A stretch of DNA of 21,212 nt from Leptospiraceae bacterium UBA2033 (GCA_002333425.1 DDBL01000061.1:8345-29556), one strand, 5' to 3'. Shown: positions 1 to 6,977, counted from the first letter of the stretch. Numbers and translations are program-made. The notes: generated by a model from the letters alone, not told the origin.

Positions 1-381
1 AGAAAAATCACAGCACCAAAAGATGGAAGCAAAAGACCACCTCCAAATAAGTATCTAGTTCCATTTAACTTTCTATTTACATTTACTTTAATTATCTTTT
101 CCTGTTTTTTCTTTCGGTCACAGGATATTACAACTGCGTTTATCCTAATTAAAAAAGTATTCGTAGAATTTGGAGTGGTTGATCCAAAAGTAGTTATGAA
201 ATTTGTAAAATTGGTAGTTCCTTTTATGCTAATTGAATTTTACCAATTTATCAAAGACAACGAATATGCTATCTTCGAGTTAAAAACATTTTATCGAATT
301 TGTTTTTATCTATTTATTTTTTATTCTATCATCATAATGGGGAATTGTAACAAAAATGAATTCATTTATTTCGTATTTTAA
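1..381 (+). CDS. MBOAT-family O-acyltransferase, C-terminal part (gene begins before the window)
   Basis: The reading frame is open from base 1 to a TAA at 379-381, giving the last 126 residues of a protein whose start lies outside the window. The fragment has at least two hydrophobic segments. One, FTFTLIIFSCFFFR, is followed by a DITTAF stretch, a pattern typical of the region after the catalytic His in AlgI-type MBOAT proteins. The protein ends in FIYFVF, close to the FIYFQF end of AlgI-like proteins as I remember them. MBOAT proteins move acyl groups onto extracytoplasmic glycans. The tail overlaps the next gene by 26 nt, and that gene encodes an SGNH-like protein, the usual partner type (compare AlgI/AlgJ/AlgX). 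The catalytic His is not in the window. The family call rests on this tail and the context. Confidence 0.72.
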   Translation, partial: RKITAPKDGSKRPPPNKYLVPFNFLFTFTLIIFSCFFFRSQDITTAFILIKKVFVEFGVVDPKVVMKFVKLVVPFMLIEFYQFIKDNEYAIFELKTFYRICFYLFIFYSIIIMGNCNKNEFIYFVF

Positions 382-1435
382 ACAAGTTCCAGCTTTTGGA
401 ATTACAGTTCTACTTGTCGCAGTGATTGAAGTCGGATTACACTTTATCCCTAATCTACATTATTTAGAAGGTGGTGGATCTTTTTTTACTTACTATAAAA
501 AACAAATTGCAGAGGACAAAACTAAAAACTTCGACATACTCTTGTTAGGCGATAGTCGCTCTCTTTCGATTAACGGTGTGAAAGAGGGAGAAGGGGAGTA
601 TTCTATGTATAATTTTAGTTTGCCTGCTGCTGGTCCGCGTTATTTTAAATTCTTTTTGAAAAAATATTTAGAAAATCATTCTAAGCCTAAACTTGTGATT
701 TGGGCTGCTGACCCAGAACAATTCAATCAGAGTAAATCGAAAACATTTGATACTGATAAAAATCTCTGGAATCAATACAAACATAGGCTTCTTAACTTAT
801 TTACGTTTACAGAAAGCCTTGAGCAATACCGTGGGGGCGAATTGGTATTTATCGCTAAAGAATATTTGCCTTTGGTTATGTATTCTTTTAAATACAGACA
901 AGGATTTGGCGACTTACTAAGTGGTTTAAAAATGGATACGCTGACTTCGAGAGAAACTTATCATACAAAACAAAACAATATGATTGAAACAATTACATCG
1001 AGCCATAATGGGCAGATTAATCTGGGAGATTATTTTATTGCAGATGAAAACGAAGTAGCTAAAAGTTATGTGAAATACATTGAGAGTTTGGATCAAGTCT
1101 ATGAGCATGATTTATTCCCTTTGATTGACTTCTTAGAATATTGCAAAACAAAAGAAATTTCAGTTTTAGTTTTAAATATTCCACGTGTAGAAGGTTTAAA
1201 TCAGACAAAATACTTTCAGTCTGTCACTCCTGCCATTCGAGAAACAGTAACCTCATTTCCGAATGCGAAGTATATGGAGTTTGCGCAAATGGATTATGCG
1301 CGTAATTTATTTTCGGAATCGATTCATTATAATAATGCGGGTGAAAAAAAATTAAACTCCGATTTTAAAAATCAAGTTTATCCTGAGATTATATCTTATA
1401 TCAAAAGTCTAGAGAAAGGTCTCCATGAAAAATAA
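356..1435 (+). CDS. SGNH-hydrolase-like membrane-anchored protein (DUF1574-like), first copy
   Basis: The product is 359 aa. An N-terminal hydrophobic anchor spans about residues 10-31, and the rest should lie outside the membrane. SGNH-like landmarks are visible: block I ILLLGDSRS at 61-69 with candidate nucleophile S67, a YNFSLPAAG block II at about 85-93, a WAADPEQFN segment at about 116-124, and a C-terminal ESIHYNNAG with candidate His H324. The usual Asp of the DxxH block is Glu here (E321). The ATG lies inside the MBOAT tail with GGGG about 13 nt upstream, and the gene overlaps the next by 11 nt, so the three genes are probably co-translated. Such proteins usually assist MBOAT enzymes in O-acetylation or acylation of surface polysaccharide. 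The substrate is unknown. Assignment to DUF1574 is from memory of Leptospira MBOAT neighbours. Confidence 0.78.
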   Translation: MNSFISYFKQVPAFGITVLLVAVIEVGLHFIPNLHYLEGGGSFFTYYKKQIAEDKTKNFDILLLGDSRSLSINGVKEGEGEYSMYNFSLPAAGPRYFKFFLKKYLENHSKPKLVIWAADPEQFNQSKSKTFDTDKNLWNQYKHRLLNLFTFTESLEQYRGGELVFIAKEYLPLVMYSFKYRQGFGDLLSGLKMDTLTSRETYHTKQNNMIETITSSHNGQINLGDYFIADENEVAKSYVKYIESLDQVYEHDLFPLIDFLEYCKTKEISVLVLNIPRVEGLNQTKYFQSVTPAIRETVTSFPNAKYMEFAQMDYARNLFSESIHYNNAGEKKLNSDFKNQVYPEIISYIKSLEKGLHEK

Positions 1436-2468
1436 AAAGTTTTTACTTTACCCGCTTGTATTGTTCCTAATTTTATTTGCTTTTGATAAAATTTTTCTTT
1501 TAGATAAAGTGAAATCTTACGTGAAGTCTGATTTTACTTATATCTATTACGAGACTAGAGAAGATCTTTTTGAAATGTTAAAAAAAAGAAAGTCTGACAA
1601 GAAACTCATGATTATCCTCGGCTCCTCAAGGCTTTTATATTTTGATTCAAAAGACTTGGAAGAGTTTTATCCTAATTGGGATATATACAATTTTTCCTCT
1701 GCAGTTACAACTCCTGCGTACTATTATTACTACTTAGAAAAAATTCTAGATGCAGGTATTAAACCGGACTTCGTACTTTTAGAATCAGATCCAAATCAAT
1801 TTAACGCAAATACTCCTATTTTTAGAAATTCTAATCTTACGTATAGTTTTGATTTACCATTTATTTTGAAATACGCTACTATTTTTGGGAAGGATTACGT
1901 AAGTTTTTATTTGGGTAAATTTCTGTTTGCCTCAAGTAAAAATAAACCTCATCTTGAAATTGCATTGAAAAGATTAACAGATCCTAGATACGAAATTATT
2001 TCTAAAGAGGGTTATAAAATACGAGATATTCTTCTTGAGAGTAAGGGTCACTCTAAATCGCTTGTAGAAAATTTTGTAGAGAGAGATTTTGGAATTTTAC
2101 AAGCTACAAGTCAACGTACAATTGATTGGCTTTTTTCTTCTTACAAAGAATCTCCGATGCAGTATACTTTTTACGAAAAAATTTTACAAAAACTTTCTGA
2201 GAACAAGATTAAAACGGTTATAGTGTGGCCACAAAGTTCGTTACCCATGCAAGATTTAATGAGAAAGTCAGAGAAAGTCGGAAAGAAAGTCGAAGGTTGG
2301 TATTCTAAAGTGAATGCGATTAGTGCTAATTATGGATATTCTGTTCGGGATATGGATGCTACAGAGGATTATTACTGTAATTCGTTTGTCGATGGAGGTC
2401 ATATTGCCAAAGACTGCTATCATCCTTTTATGCGTTATGCGATGAGTGAATACTTTCAATTGAAGTAA
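1425..2468 (+). CDS. SGNH-hydrolase-like membrane-anchored protein (DUF1574-like), second copy
   Basis: The product is 347 aa and paralogous to the preceding protein. An N-terminal anchor at about residues 6-26 is followed by a block I IILGSSRLL around 63-71 (S67/S68), a YNFSSAVTTPAYY block, a LLESDPNQFN segment matching WAADPEQFN of the first copy, and a C-terminal DGGH at 323-326 that supplies a canonical DxxH catalytic pair. The ATG overlaps the previous gene by 11 nt and is preceded by AGAAAGG about 6 nt upstream, a good ribosome-binding site. Copy two keeps the Asp-His pair while copy one has Glu-His, so the two may have divided their roles (transfer versus esterase or carrier). Substrate unknown. 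Confidence 0.78.
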   Translation: MKNKKFLLYPLVLFLILFAFDKIFLLDKVKSYVKSDFTYIYYETREDLFEMLKKRKSDKKLMIILGSSRLLYFDSKDLEEFYPNWDIYNFSSAVTTPAYYYYYLEKILDAGIKPDFVLLESDPNQFNANTPIFRNSNLTYSFDLPFILKYATIFGKDYVSFYLGKFLFASSKNKPHLEIALKRLTDPRYEIISKEGYKIRDILLESKGHSKSLVENFVERDFGILQATSQRTIDWLFSSYKESPMQYTFYEKILQKLSENKIKTVIVWPQSSLPMQDLMRKSEKVGKKVEGWYSKVNAISANYGYSVRDMDATEDYYCNSFVDGGHIAKDCYHPFMRYAMSEYFQLK

Positions 2469-2544
2469 GATGAGTTAGTAAAAAAGTAATTGAATTACAA
2501 TTGAAATTTAAAATGATTGGATGATATTCCAAGACGAGGTCATT

Positions 2545-4137
2545 ATGATTCGATTTTTCGTAATTTCGATTTTTTGTTTTATTGTATATTCTTGTTCTTC
2601 CTTAATGAAAAAAGAAAGTAAGGTTGAAGTTTTGTTAGAATCTCCTAACGTTCGAGTTGAAAATTTTCCAGAAACATTTAATCTAAAAGCAAAAGGTACC
2701 GTCCTAACTAGGTGTGCGGCAAATAAGTGTTCGCCCGAAGAAATTGCAAAAATGGACATTGGTGCTATCAAAAGTTTTGTGAAAGATGGTGAATGGGAAG
2801 AATATATCGAATTAGAAGGAAAAGAGGATCCCAAAAAGAAATACAGTGTTCTTTGGATGAGAGGCATTTATAAAAATGGCAAAAAAGAAGGTAGATGGGA
2901 AGAGTTTGAAGAGAAATATGATCCTTCTACAAAAGTAAAGAAGTTAGTAAAAAAACAATTTGGGGAATTTAAAGACAATAAAAAAGAAGGGACTTGGACA
3001 CTTTTATTTGAAACTGGTGAGAAGCTGAAAGAAACAATCTACGCTGCCGGCAAAAAACATGGAACTGAAAAAAAGTTTAGTCTGAAAGGAATTCAAGTAG
3101 AAGAGATTAACTATATAGAAGGGGAGAGAGACGGCGTATATTGGAAAAAAACTGCATCCGAATTGACCCAATGTGAAGGAACTTTTACCAAAGAACAAAA
3201 AACAGGGAAATGGACAGAGTATAACACGGAAGAAAAAAAGCCCGGCAAATTGAAAGCTGTTCTTTCTTATGTGAATAATAAACGAGATGGATCTGCTGTT
3301 TTTTATCATCCCGATGGAATTACAAAGTCCACAGAAGGAAATTATAAAGAAGATTATAAAATAGGATTTTGGAAACAGTATTATCCTACTGGCTCTGTGG
3401 AATCAGAAGGGAATCGTAAAGCTGAATCAGGAACTATCGAATCGGAAGAGAAAGAAATAAACGACGAAAATGAAATAGCCGAAATCAAATCTGCCAAAGA
3501 AACAAAAACATTCAAAGAACAAACATCCGCTTGCCCAAGTCCGAACGTAAATGGAAAATCGAATAATGTAGGCGAATGGAAAAAATACTATCAGTCCGGT
3601 GATTTGTTCTCCGTAGGATCGTATGACGAAAAGGGAATGCCTACAAAAGAATGGAAATTTTTCTATAAAGGCAATAAACTTCGTTGCAAAGGAACTATGG
3701 CGAATGCACTCATGATGCAAAAGGGAGAGCTTTACGATGAATCGGGCGAGTTAGAGGGAAAAGGAAATATGATGCTTTCCATGTTCTCGATTGATGAAAA
3801 GACAGACAAAATGAAAGACAAGATGATTCCAGCCCTTCCTTTTACTTTCTACAAGGCGGGTAAAAAATACTTAGAAATTCTTCCTGCTACTAAAAATGCA
3901 AATGATTCTAAGGTTGCAGACGGCACTTCTTCCGAAGAGGAAGTTAGAAAAGAAACTTCTGCGATTGAGTATGATGCAAGTGGTGCGAAATTAGGAGAAG
4001 GACCTTACATGTTCATTCCTACACAAGCTTTTGGCGGGAAAAAACACGGATGTTGGACAGAAGGCGGAAAAAAAGTCTCTTATCTAATGGGTCGGGTTCA
4101 AACTGGTCGATTGGCGGAAATGTCAAATTGTAAATAG
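2545..4137 (+). CDS. MORN-repeat lipoprotein
   Basis: The product is 530 aa from the ATG at 2545. An in-frame ATG at 2521 exists, but GAGG at 2536-2539 sits 5 nt before 2545 and the residues from there form a lipoprotein signal (MIRFFVISIFCFIVYSC, Cys17). The mature protein carries many imperfect repeats of the MORN-variant type (YwqK-like), each with the sense G-x-Y-K-x-G-K-K-x-G-x-W-x-x-Y/F-x-x-x-G. Examples are KNGKKEGRWEEF, KDNKKEGTWTLL, KEQKTGKWTEY, NNKRDGSAVFYHPDG and KEDYKIGFWKQYYPTG. A Glu/Lys-rich low-complexity linker lies at about residues 295-330, followed by further diverged repeats. These repeats normally give elongated beta hairpins used for binding. A surface or periplasmic scaffold is inferred; no enzymatic motif is visible. 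Confidence 0.75.
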   Translation: MIRFFVISIFCFIVYSCSSLMKKESKVEVLLESPNVRVENFPETFNLKAKGTVLTRCAANKCSPEEIAKMDIGAIKSFVKDGEWEEYIELEGKEDPKKKYSVLWMRGIYKNGKKEGRWEEFEEKYDPSTKVKKLVKKQFGEFKDNKKEGTWTLLFETGEKLKETIYAAGKKHGTEKKFSLKGIQVEEINYIEGERDGVYWKKTASELTQCEGTFTKEQKTGKWTEYNTEEKKPGKLKAVLSYVNNKRDGSAVFYHPDGITKSTEGNYKEDYKIGFWKQYYPTGSVESEGNRKAESGTIESEEKEINDENEIAEIKSAKETKTFKEQTSACPSPNVNGKSNNVGEWKKYYQSGDLFSVGSYDEKGMPTKEWKFFYKGNKLRCKGTMANALMMQKGELYDESGELEGKGNMMLSMFSIDEKTDKMKDKMIPALPFTFYKAGKKYLEILPATKNANDSKVADGTSSEEEVRKETSAIEYDASGAKLGEGPYMFIPTQAFGGKKHGCWTEGGKKVSYLMGRVQTGRLAEMSNCK

Positions 4138-4150
4138 GTTTACTTTTTTT
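4130..4150 (+). terminator. weak candidate intrinsic terminator of the MORN lipoprotein gene
   Basis: A short hairpin GTAAA (4130-4134), loop TAGG, TTTAC (4139-4143) is followed immediately by seven T residues. It overlaps the TAA stop codon. The stem is only 5 bp and mostly A-T, so termination efficiency is doubtful. Confidence 0.3.
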
Positions 4151-4191
4151 ACTAAAGATTTTGCAGATTCAGTATATATATGATAAGTACC

Positions 4192-4221
4192 TTGACGAAA
4201 AAAAAATATACTTTTTCATGG
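4192..4221 (+). promoter_or_regulatory. leader element shared with the 5843 gene
   Basis: This 30-nt stretch starts with TTGA, has an A-rich middle and ends in TATACTTTTTCATGG. By eye it matches 5817-5846 at 24 of 30 positions in the same register, including an identical 13-nt TACTTTTTCATGG. The ATG at 4218 opens only a 4-codon frame (M-V-K-L-stop) whose TGA overlaps the rpmG ATG at 4229. A TTGACG (4192-4197) and a TATACT (4207-4212) are present but only 9 nt apart, too close for an ordinary sigma-70 promoter. Function unknown. Confidence 0.35.
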
Positions 4222-4228
4222 TTAAACT

Positions 4229-4390
4229 ATGAGAGAAATAATTAAATTAGCGTGTACTGGTTGCGAAGTTCCTGGAAAATCTGCTTATTTTCAAACAAAA
4301 AATAAGAAGTTGAAGTCAGATAAGTTAGTTACTAAAAAGTTTTGCAAGTTTTGTAGAAAACATGTAGATCACAAAGAATCTAAAGCATAA
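4229..4390 (+). CDS. rpmG: 50S ribosomal protein L33 (zinc-ribbon, four-Cys type)
   Basis: The product is 53 aa, beginning MREIIKLACTGC and continuing through YFQTKNKK to a C-terminal FCKFCRKHVDHKE. These are the hallmarks of bacterial L33, a large-subunit ribosomal protein near the E site. Two CxxC pairs (C9/C12 and C39/C42) make it the zinc-binding (C+) form. The TKNK core and CRKH end agree with the family, and the length is normal. It lies 2 nt upstream of a DksA/TraR-type gene, so the two are very likely co-transcribed. No clear Shine-Dalgarno is visible. Instead a 4-codon frame at 4218-4232 ends in an ATGA overlap with the rpmG start, which could couple initiation. Confidence 0.93.
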   Translation: MREIIKLACTGCEVPGKSAYFQTKNKKLKSDKLVTKKFCKFCRKHVDHKESKA

Positions 4391-4392
4391 AA

Positions 4393-4848
4393 ATGGCTAC
4401 CAAATCTTCACAATCAAAACAGAGTTCAAGCTCAAAAGGCTTTGATGAACTCAAAGAAGCTTTACTTGAGAAAAAAAATGATCTTTTGATTAAGTTAAAT
4501 ACTTGGGAAGACAAAAGCTCCCCTTCTGGACTAAAAGAAGTTGGAGACATAGCTGATATTGCTTCAGAAATCAATGAAGAGGCTTTGAGTTCCGTACTCA
4601 CTGAGAACGAAATTGATCTTTTGAATCAAATTGAAGTTGCCTTGGACAAAATTGAAAAAGGGACTTATGGAATTTGTGAAGGAACCAAAAAGAAAATTCC
4701 ACTTGCTCGATTAAAAGCGATCCCTTGGACTCCTTATACTGTAGAATACGCAGAAATTGCTGCTAAGAATAAATCTAGAAATACTTCTAGATCAATGGAT
4801 ACTGGTTCTTATCCTGCGCAAGCAATGGATACAGAATTACTCGATTAA
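4393..4848 (+). CDS. DksA/TraR-family transcription regulator with degenerate zinc finger
   Basis: The product is 151 aa. A Ser/Lys-rich start (1-16) leads into an N-terminal coiled coil (about 17-88). The loop has DIADIAS (52-58), which retains the D-x-x-D-x-A pattern that DksA inserts into the RNA polymerase secondary channel. The C-terminal zinc-finger region, GTYGICEGTKKKIPLARLKAIPWTPYTVEYAE, keeps the family framework but only one cysteine (C95) of the usual four, so it probably does not bind zinc in the standard way. The last 25 residues are polar. DksA-like proteins tune rRNA and ribosomal gene transcription, often with ppGpp. Placement right after rpmG suggests coupling to growth control. 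The TAA overlaps the stop codon of the convergent gene. Confidence 0.85.
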   Translation: MATKSSQSKQSSSSKGFDELKEALLEKKNDLLIKLNTWEDKSSPSGLKEVGDIADIASEINEEALSSVLTENEIDLLNQIEVALDKIEKGTYGICEGTKKKIPLARLKAIPWTPYTVEYAEIAAKNKSRNTSRSMDTGSYPAQAMDTELLD

Positions 4849-5741
4849 TCTTTCGCACACCTAAACCCAAAATGATGGTATTCTGGAAAGTTTTTCGGGT
4901 CATGATGTCTACGTTTTGAGCCTCTAGCATAGTTTTTGTCCCACCACCAAGATCCACCTTTTAACACCCTGGTCTTAAATCCAGGGCAAGGTTCTTTTCC
5001 TTGGCAAGGTCCTTTCGGGTCTTTCTTAGAGCAATCTACACCGCAAATTTCAAATGATTGAGTATAATAATCATTTACCCATTCCCAAGAATTTCCAGCC
5101 ATATCGAATAAGCCGTATTTTCCACTCGCTCTAGTTCCAACATCTGAGGTAGGTAAGTCTTTGTCTTTTCCGCAGCCTTTCTTTCCATTTTCTTCTATAA
5201 CAGCTCGACTGCAATCAGCAGCCTCATTTCCCCAGGGATAAATATCTCCATTCACTCCACGGGCTGCTTTTTCCCATTCCGCTTCTGTCGGTAGACGTTT
5301 ACCTAAAAATTCACAGAATTCCTTCGCCGTATACCAACTGATTCCTACGATTGGTTGTTTGGGTGCCATATAGGGTCTGCCGTATCTTGGTCCTACATAA
5401 TTGCAGGTTTTGTTTTTAAGGCATTCTTTACATTTTCCGGCTTCAATACATTTGTTAAATTCTTCATTCGTCACTTCATACGTATCAATGTAAAATTCTG
5501 AAATAAAAATAGTTTGCTCTGGCTTTTCGTCCTTTTCATGAACGTTACTTCCTCTTATAAAATTTCCTGCCGGAATACATTTCATATTTGAATATTGTTT
5601 TGCACATTCTTGCATTACAGTTGCTGGTTGGTTTTCTATTTTTTGGCAATTGGAAATAGAGAGGATTGTTTGCAACGTTATTGCTAGTGTTAAGAGGGAA
5701 TGGAGTTTTATATGGCTTTTATAATCAAATATTAATTTCAT
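4845..5741 (-). CDS. SUMF1/FGE-like domain lipoprotein, probably without formylglycine-generating activity
   Basis: The product is 298 aa from the ATG at 5741; a TTG at 5753 would add four residues. A basic start and hydrophobic segment end in SISNC (Cys32), a lax spirochaete-type lipobox. Residues 50-297 are a SUMF1-type domain: IPAGNFIRGS, FYIDTYEVTNEEF, PIVGISWYTAKEFCEFLGKRLPTEAEWEKAARG, YPWGNE, GLFDMAGNSWEWVNDYY, RVLKGGSW and a final FGFRC. In true formylglycine-generating enzymes, GGSW/F is followed by the two catalytic or copper-binding Cys. Here the segment reads WWDKNYARGS with none, so sulfatase activation is unlikely. Extra Cys at about 98, 104, 107 and 113 suggest disulfides. A structural or ligand-binding lipoprotein is inferred. 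Confidence 0.82.
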   Translation of the reverse strand: MKLIFDYKSHIKLHSLLTLAITLQTILSISNCQKIENQPATVMQECAKQYSNMKCIPAGNFIRGSNVHEKDEKPEQTIFISEFYIDTYEVTNEEFNKCIEAGKCKECLKNKTCNYVGPRYGRPYMAPKQPIVGISWYTAKEFCEFLGKRLPTEAEWEKAARGVNGDIYPWGNEAADCSRAVIEENGKKGCGKDKDLPTSDVGTRASGKYGLFDMAGNSWEWVNDYYTQSFEICGVDCSKKDPKGPCQGKEPCPGFKTRVLKGGSWWWDKNYARGSKRRHHDPKNFPEYHHFGFRCAKD

Positions 5742-5781
5742 ATCTCTAACCAATTTTATTTATTAGAGTTGTTATGAAATT

Positions 5782-5809
5782 AAAATAACGTGAATTTTTA
5801 AGAAATCAA
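5782..5809 (-). promoter_or_regulatory. candidate promoter for the SUMF-domain lipoprotein gene
   Basis: On the minus strand a TTGATT (5804-5809) is separated by 16 nt from TATTTT (5782-5787), about 40 nt before the ATG at 5741. The surrounding DNA also holds near-symmetric arms GTTAT (5771-5775)/ATAAC (5785-5789) and a 7-bp hairpin AAGAAAT/ATTTCTT (5800-5816). The AT-rich background makes such matches likely by chance. Confidence 0.28.
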
Positions 5810-5816
5810 ATTTCTT

Positions 5817-5846
5817 TTGAAATAAAACAACTTTACTTTTTCATGG
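5817..5846 (+). promoter_or_regulatory. leader element shared with rpmG, at the start of the 5843 gene
   Basis: The segment starts with TTGAAA and ends in TTTACTTTTTCATGG. It matches the rpmG leader at 4192-4221 in 24 of 30 positions by eye, with the same spacing from TTGA to ATGG. The ATG in the element (5843) opens the downstream gene. No Shine-Dalgarno is visible upstream. Confidence 0.35.
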
Positions 5847-6751
5847 GAAAAATCAGAATTATTTGTATGAAAAAAATTGCGTGGCTACTATTATTTTCCT
5901 TCACTCATTGCTTTACTGTTTTCACTAAAGATGAAACTATTTTAGAGTCAGAGAAATTAGAAACTAAAGAAGTCAACGAAGAACGTGATGTTTATATACT
6001 CACACAAAGCCTAACGAAAGATGGACTGTATTTATTACTCGATGCTTATCGAGTGAAAGAAGAGAATTCGGTGAATGTGATTAAAGAAAAATACCAGGTG
6101 AATAAGGATTTTAAATGGAATGATGACATCAAAGGTAGTCCAGGTGCAGGCGGATCATTGGAGGTAGCCGCTGTTGTCATAGTAATTGCGACTACGATAA
6201 TGGTCGCTGAACTTGCAACAATGCCGCTTCGACTCATGTCAGAGCCACAAGAAAGAATTCGAAAAGAAATTCTAACAAACAACTCAACTAAAATAAAAGT
6301 AATTTCTACAAAGAATATTTCCTTTACACTGCTAGATCGCAAGCCAGCCAAGGAATATATTTTTAAAGGTGATAAAATATTTATACCAATGAAAGAATTA
6401 GAATTGGATTATTTTACATTTAAAAGCTTTCCTTATAAGGTAGTGAGCGCAGATCAAAAAATAAATCTACTGAAAGGAGAATTTAATTTTTCCAAAGAGC
6501 ATGAACGAAATAAGGAGATAACAAGCATTGTCCACGAAAACAATCGAACTAAAAAATCGACGAAGTGTAAGTTCCAATATCCAGCTATGACTAAAAAGGA
6601 AGCGACTTACGCGGAAATAAATGAAAGTTCTCAAGGAATATGCTGGTCGAAGTACCCAGACTATTCTCCCCTTTCTAAAGGAAGTGATAAATATAAAATT
6701 TGCATAGATGGAATTCAAGAGTGCTACGAGGCAACCCGACTTCCTGAGTAA
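5843..6751 (+). CDS. hypothetical exported or membrane protein
   Basis: The product is 302 aa and I do not recognise the family. A hydrophobic N-terminal segment (about residues 10-27) resembles a signal peptide. FTHC at 20-23 could be a lax lipobox. An in-frame ATG at 5867 giving MKKIAWLLLF is an equally plausible start, as neither ATG has a clear ribosome-binding site. A second hydrophobic stretch at about 106-124 (VAAVVIVIATTIMVAELAT) follows the Gly-rich SPGAGGS and is probably a membrane span. The C-terminal 60 residues contain four spaced cysteines (CKFQYP, GICW, KICIDG, ECYEA), consistent with disulfides in an exported domain. The gene is divergent from the SUMF lipoprotein with about 100 nt between starts. 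No function is assigned. Confidence 0.7.
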   Translation: MGKIRIICMKKIAWLLLFSFTHCFTVFTKDETILESEKLETKEVNEERDVYILTQSLTKDGLYLLLDAYRVKEENSVNVIKEKYQVNKDFKWNDDIKGSPGAGGSLEVAAVVIVIATTIMVAELATMPLRLMSEPQERIRKEILTNNSTKIKVISTKNISFTLLDRKPAKEYIFKGDKIFIPMKELELDYFTFKSFPYKVVSADQKINLLKGEFNFSKEHERNKEITSIVHENNRTKKSTKCKFQYPAMTKKEATYAEINESSQGICWSKYPDYSPLSKGSDKYKICIDGIQECYEATRLPE

Positions 6752-6766
6752 TGGTAACTTAAATAA

Positions 6767-6895
6767 ATGCGTTTTTTTTGGAGAATATCCTATTGTGGAG
6801 CCGTAGCATGGTTTTACCTATTTGCATTTCCAGTCATTTCTTATGGATATTTAATGCAATGGATTCAAAAGAAATCTTTTCATGACATGAAGTAA
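6767..6895 (+). CDS. possible 42-aa single-span membrane peptide
   Basis: An ATG-to-TAA frame of 43 codons encodes a peptide with a basic start (MRFFWR), one hydrophobic span at about residues 9-30 (GAVAWFYLFAFPVISYGYLM) and a basic tail (QWIQKKSFHDMK), so it obeys the positive-inside pattern poorly. It lies 15 nt after the 5843 gene and before the permease, same strand. No convincing ribosome-binding site is visible, and it may be chance. Confidence 0.33.
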   Translation: MRFFWRISYCGAVAWFYLFAFPVISYGYLMQWIQKKSFHDMK

Positions 6896-6977
6896 TGTCC
6901 AAACCTCAATTTTTAGAATGACAATTTCACTTTTCCGTAAAATCTGACTGATAACAAAAACGAGTACAAAACAAAAA

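Noticed and set aside
2486..2498. Operator GTAATT-G-AATTAC before the MORN lipoprotein
   Set aside because: A 6-bp A-T-rich palindrome is expected by chance in this DNA and nothing else supports it.
2521..2544. ATG at 2521 as the start of the MORN lipoprotein
   Set aside because: GAGG is 5 nt before the ATG at 2545, and the lipoprotein signal begins there.
4192..4212. Ordinary sigma-70 promoter TTGACG/TATACT
   Set aside because: The boxes are only 9 nt apart instead of about 17, so I list the segment as a shared leader element of unknown function.
4845..5741. True formylglycine-generating sulfatase activator
   Set aside because: The cysteines expected after GGSW are absent and no sulfatase gene is in the window.
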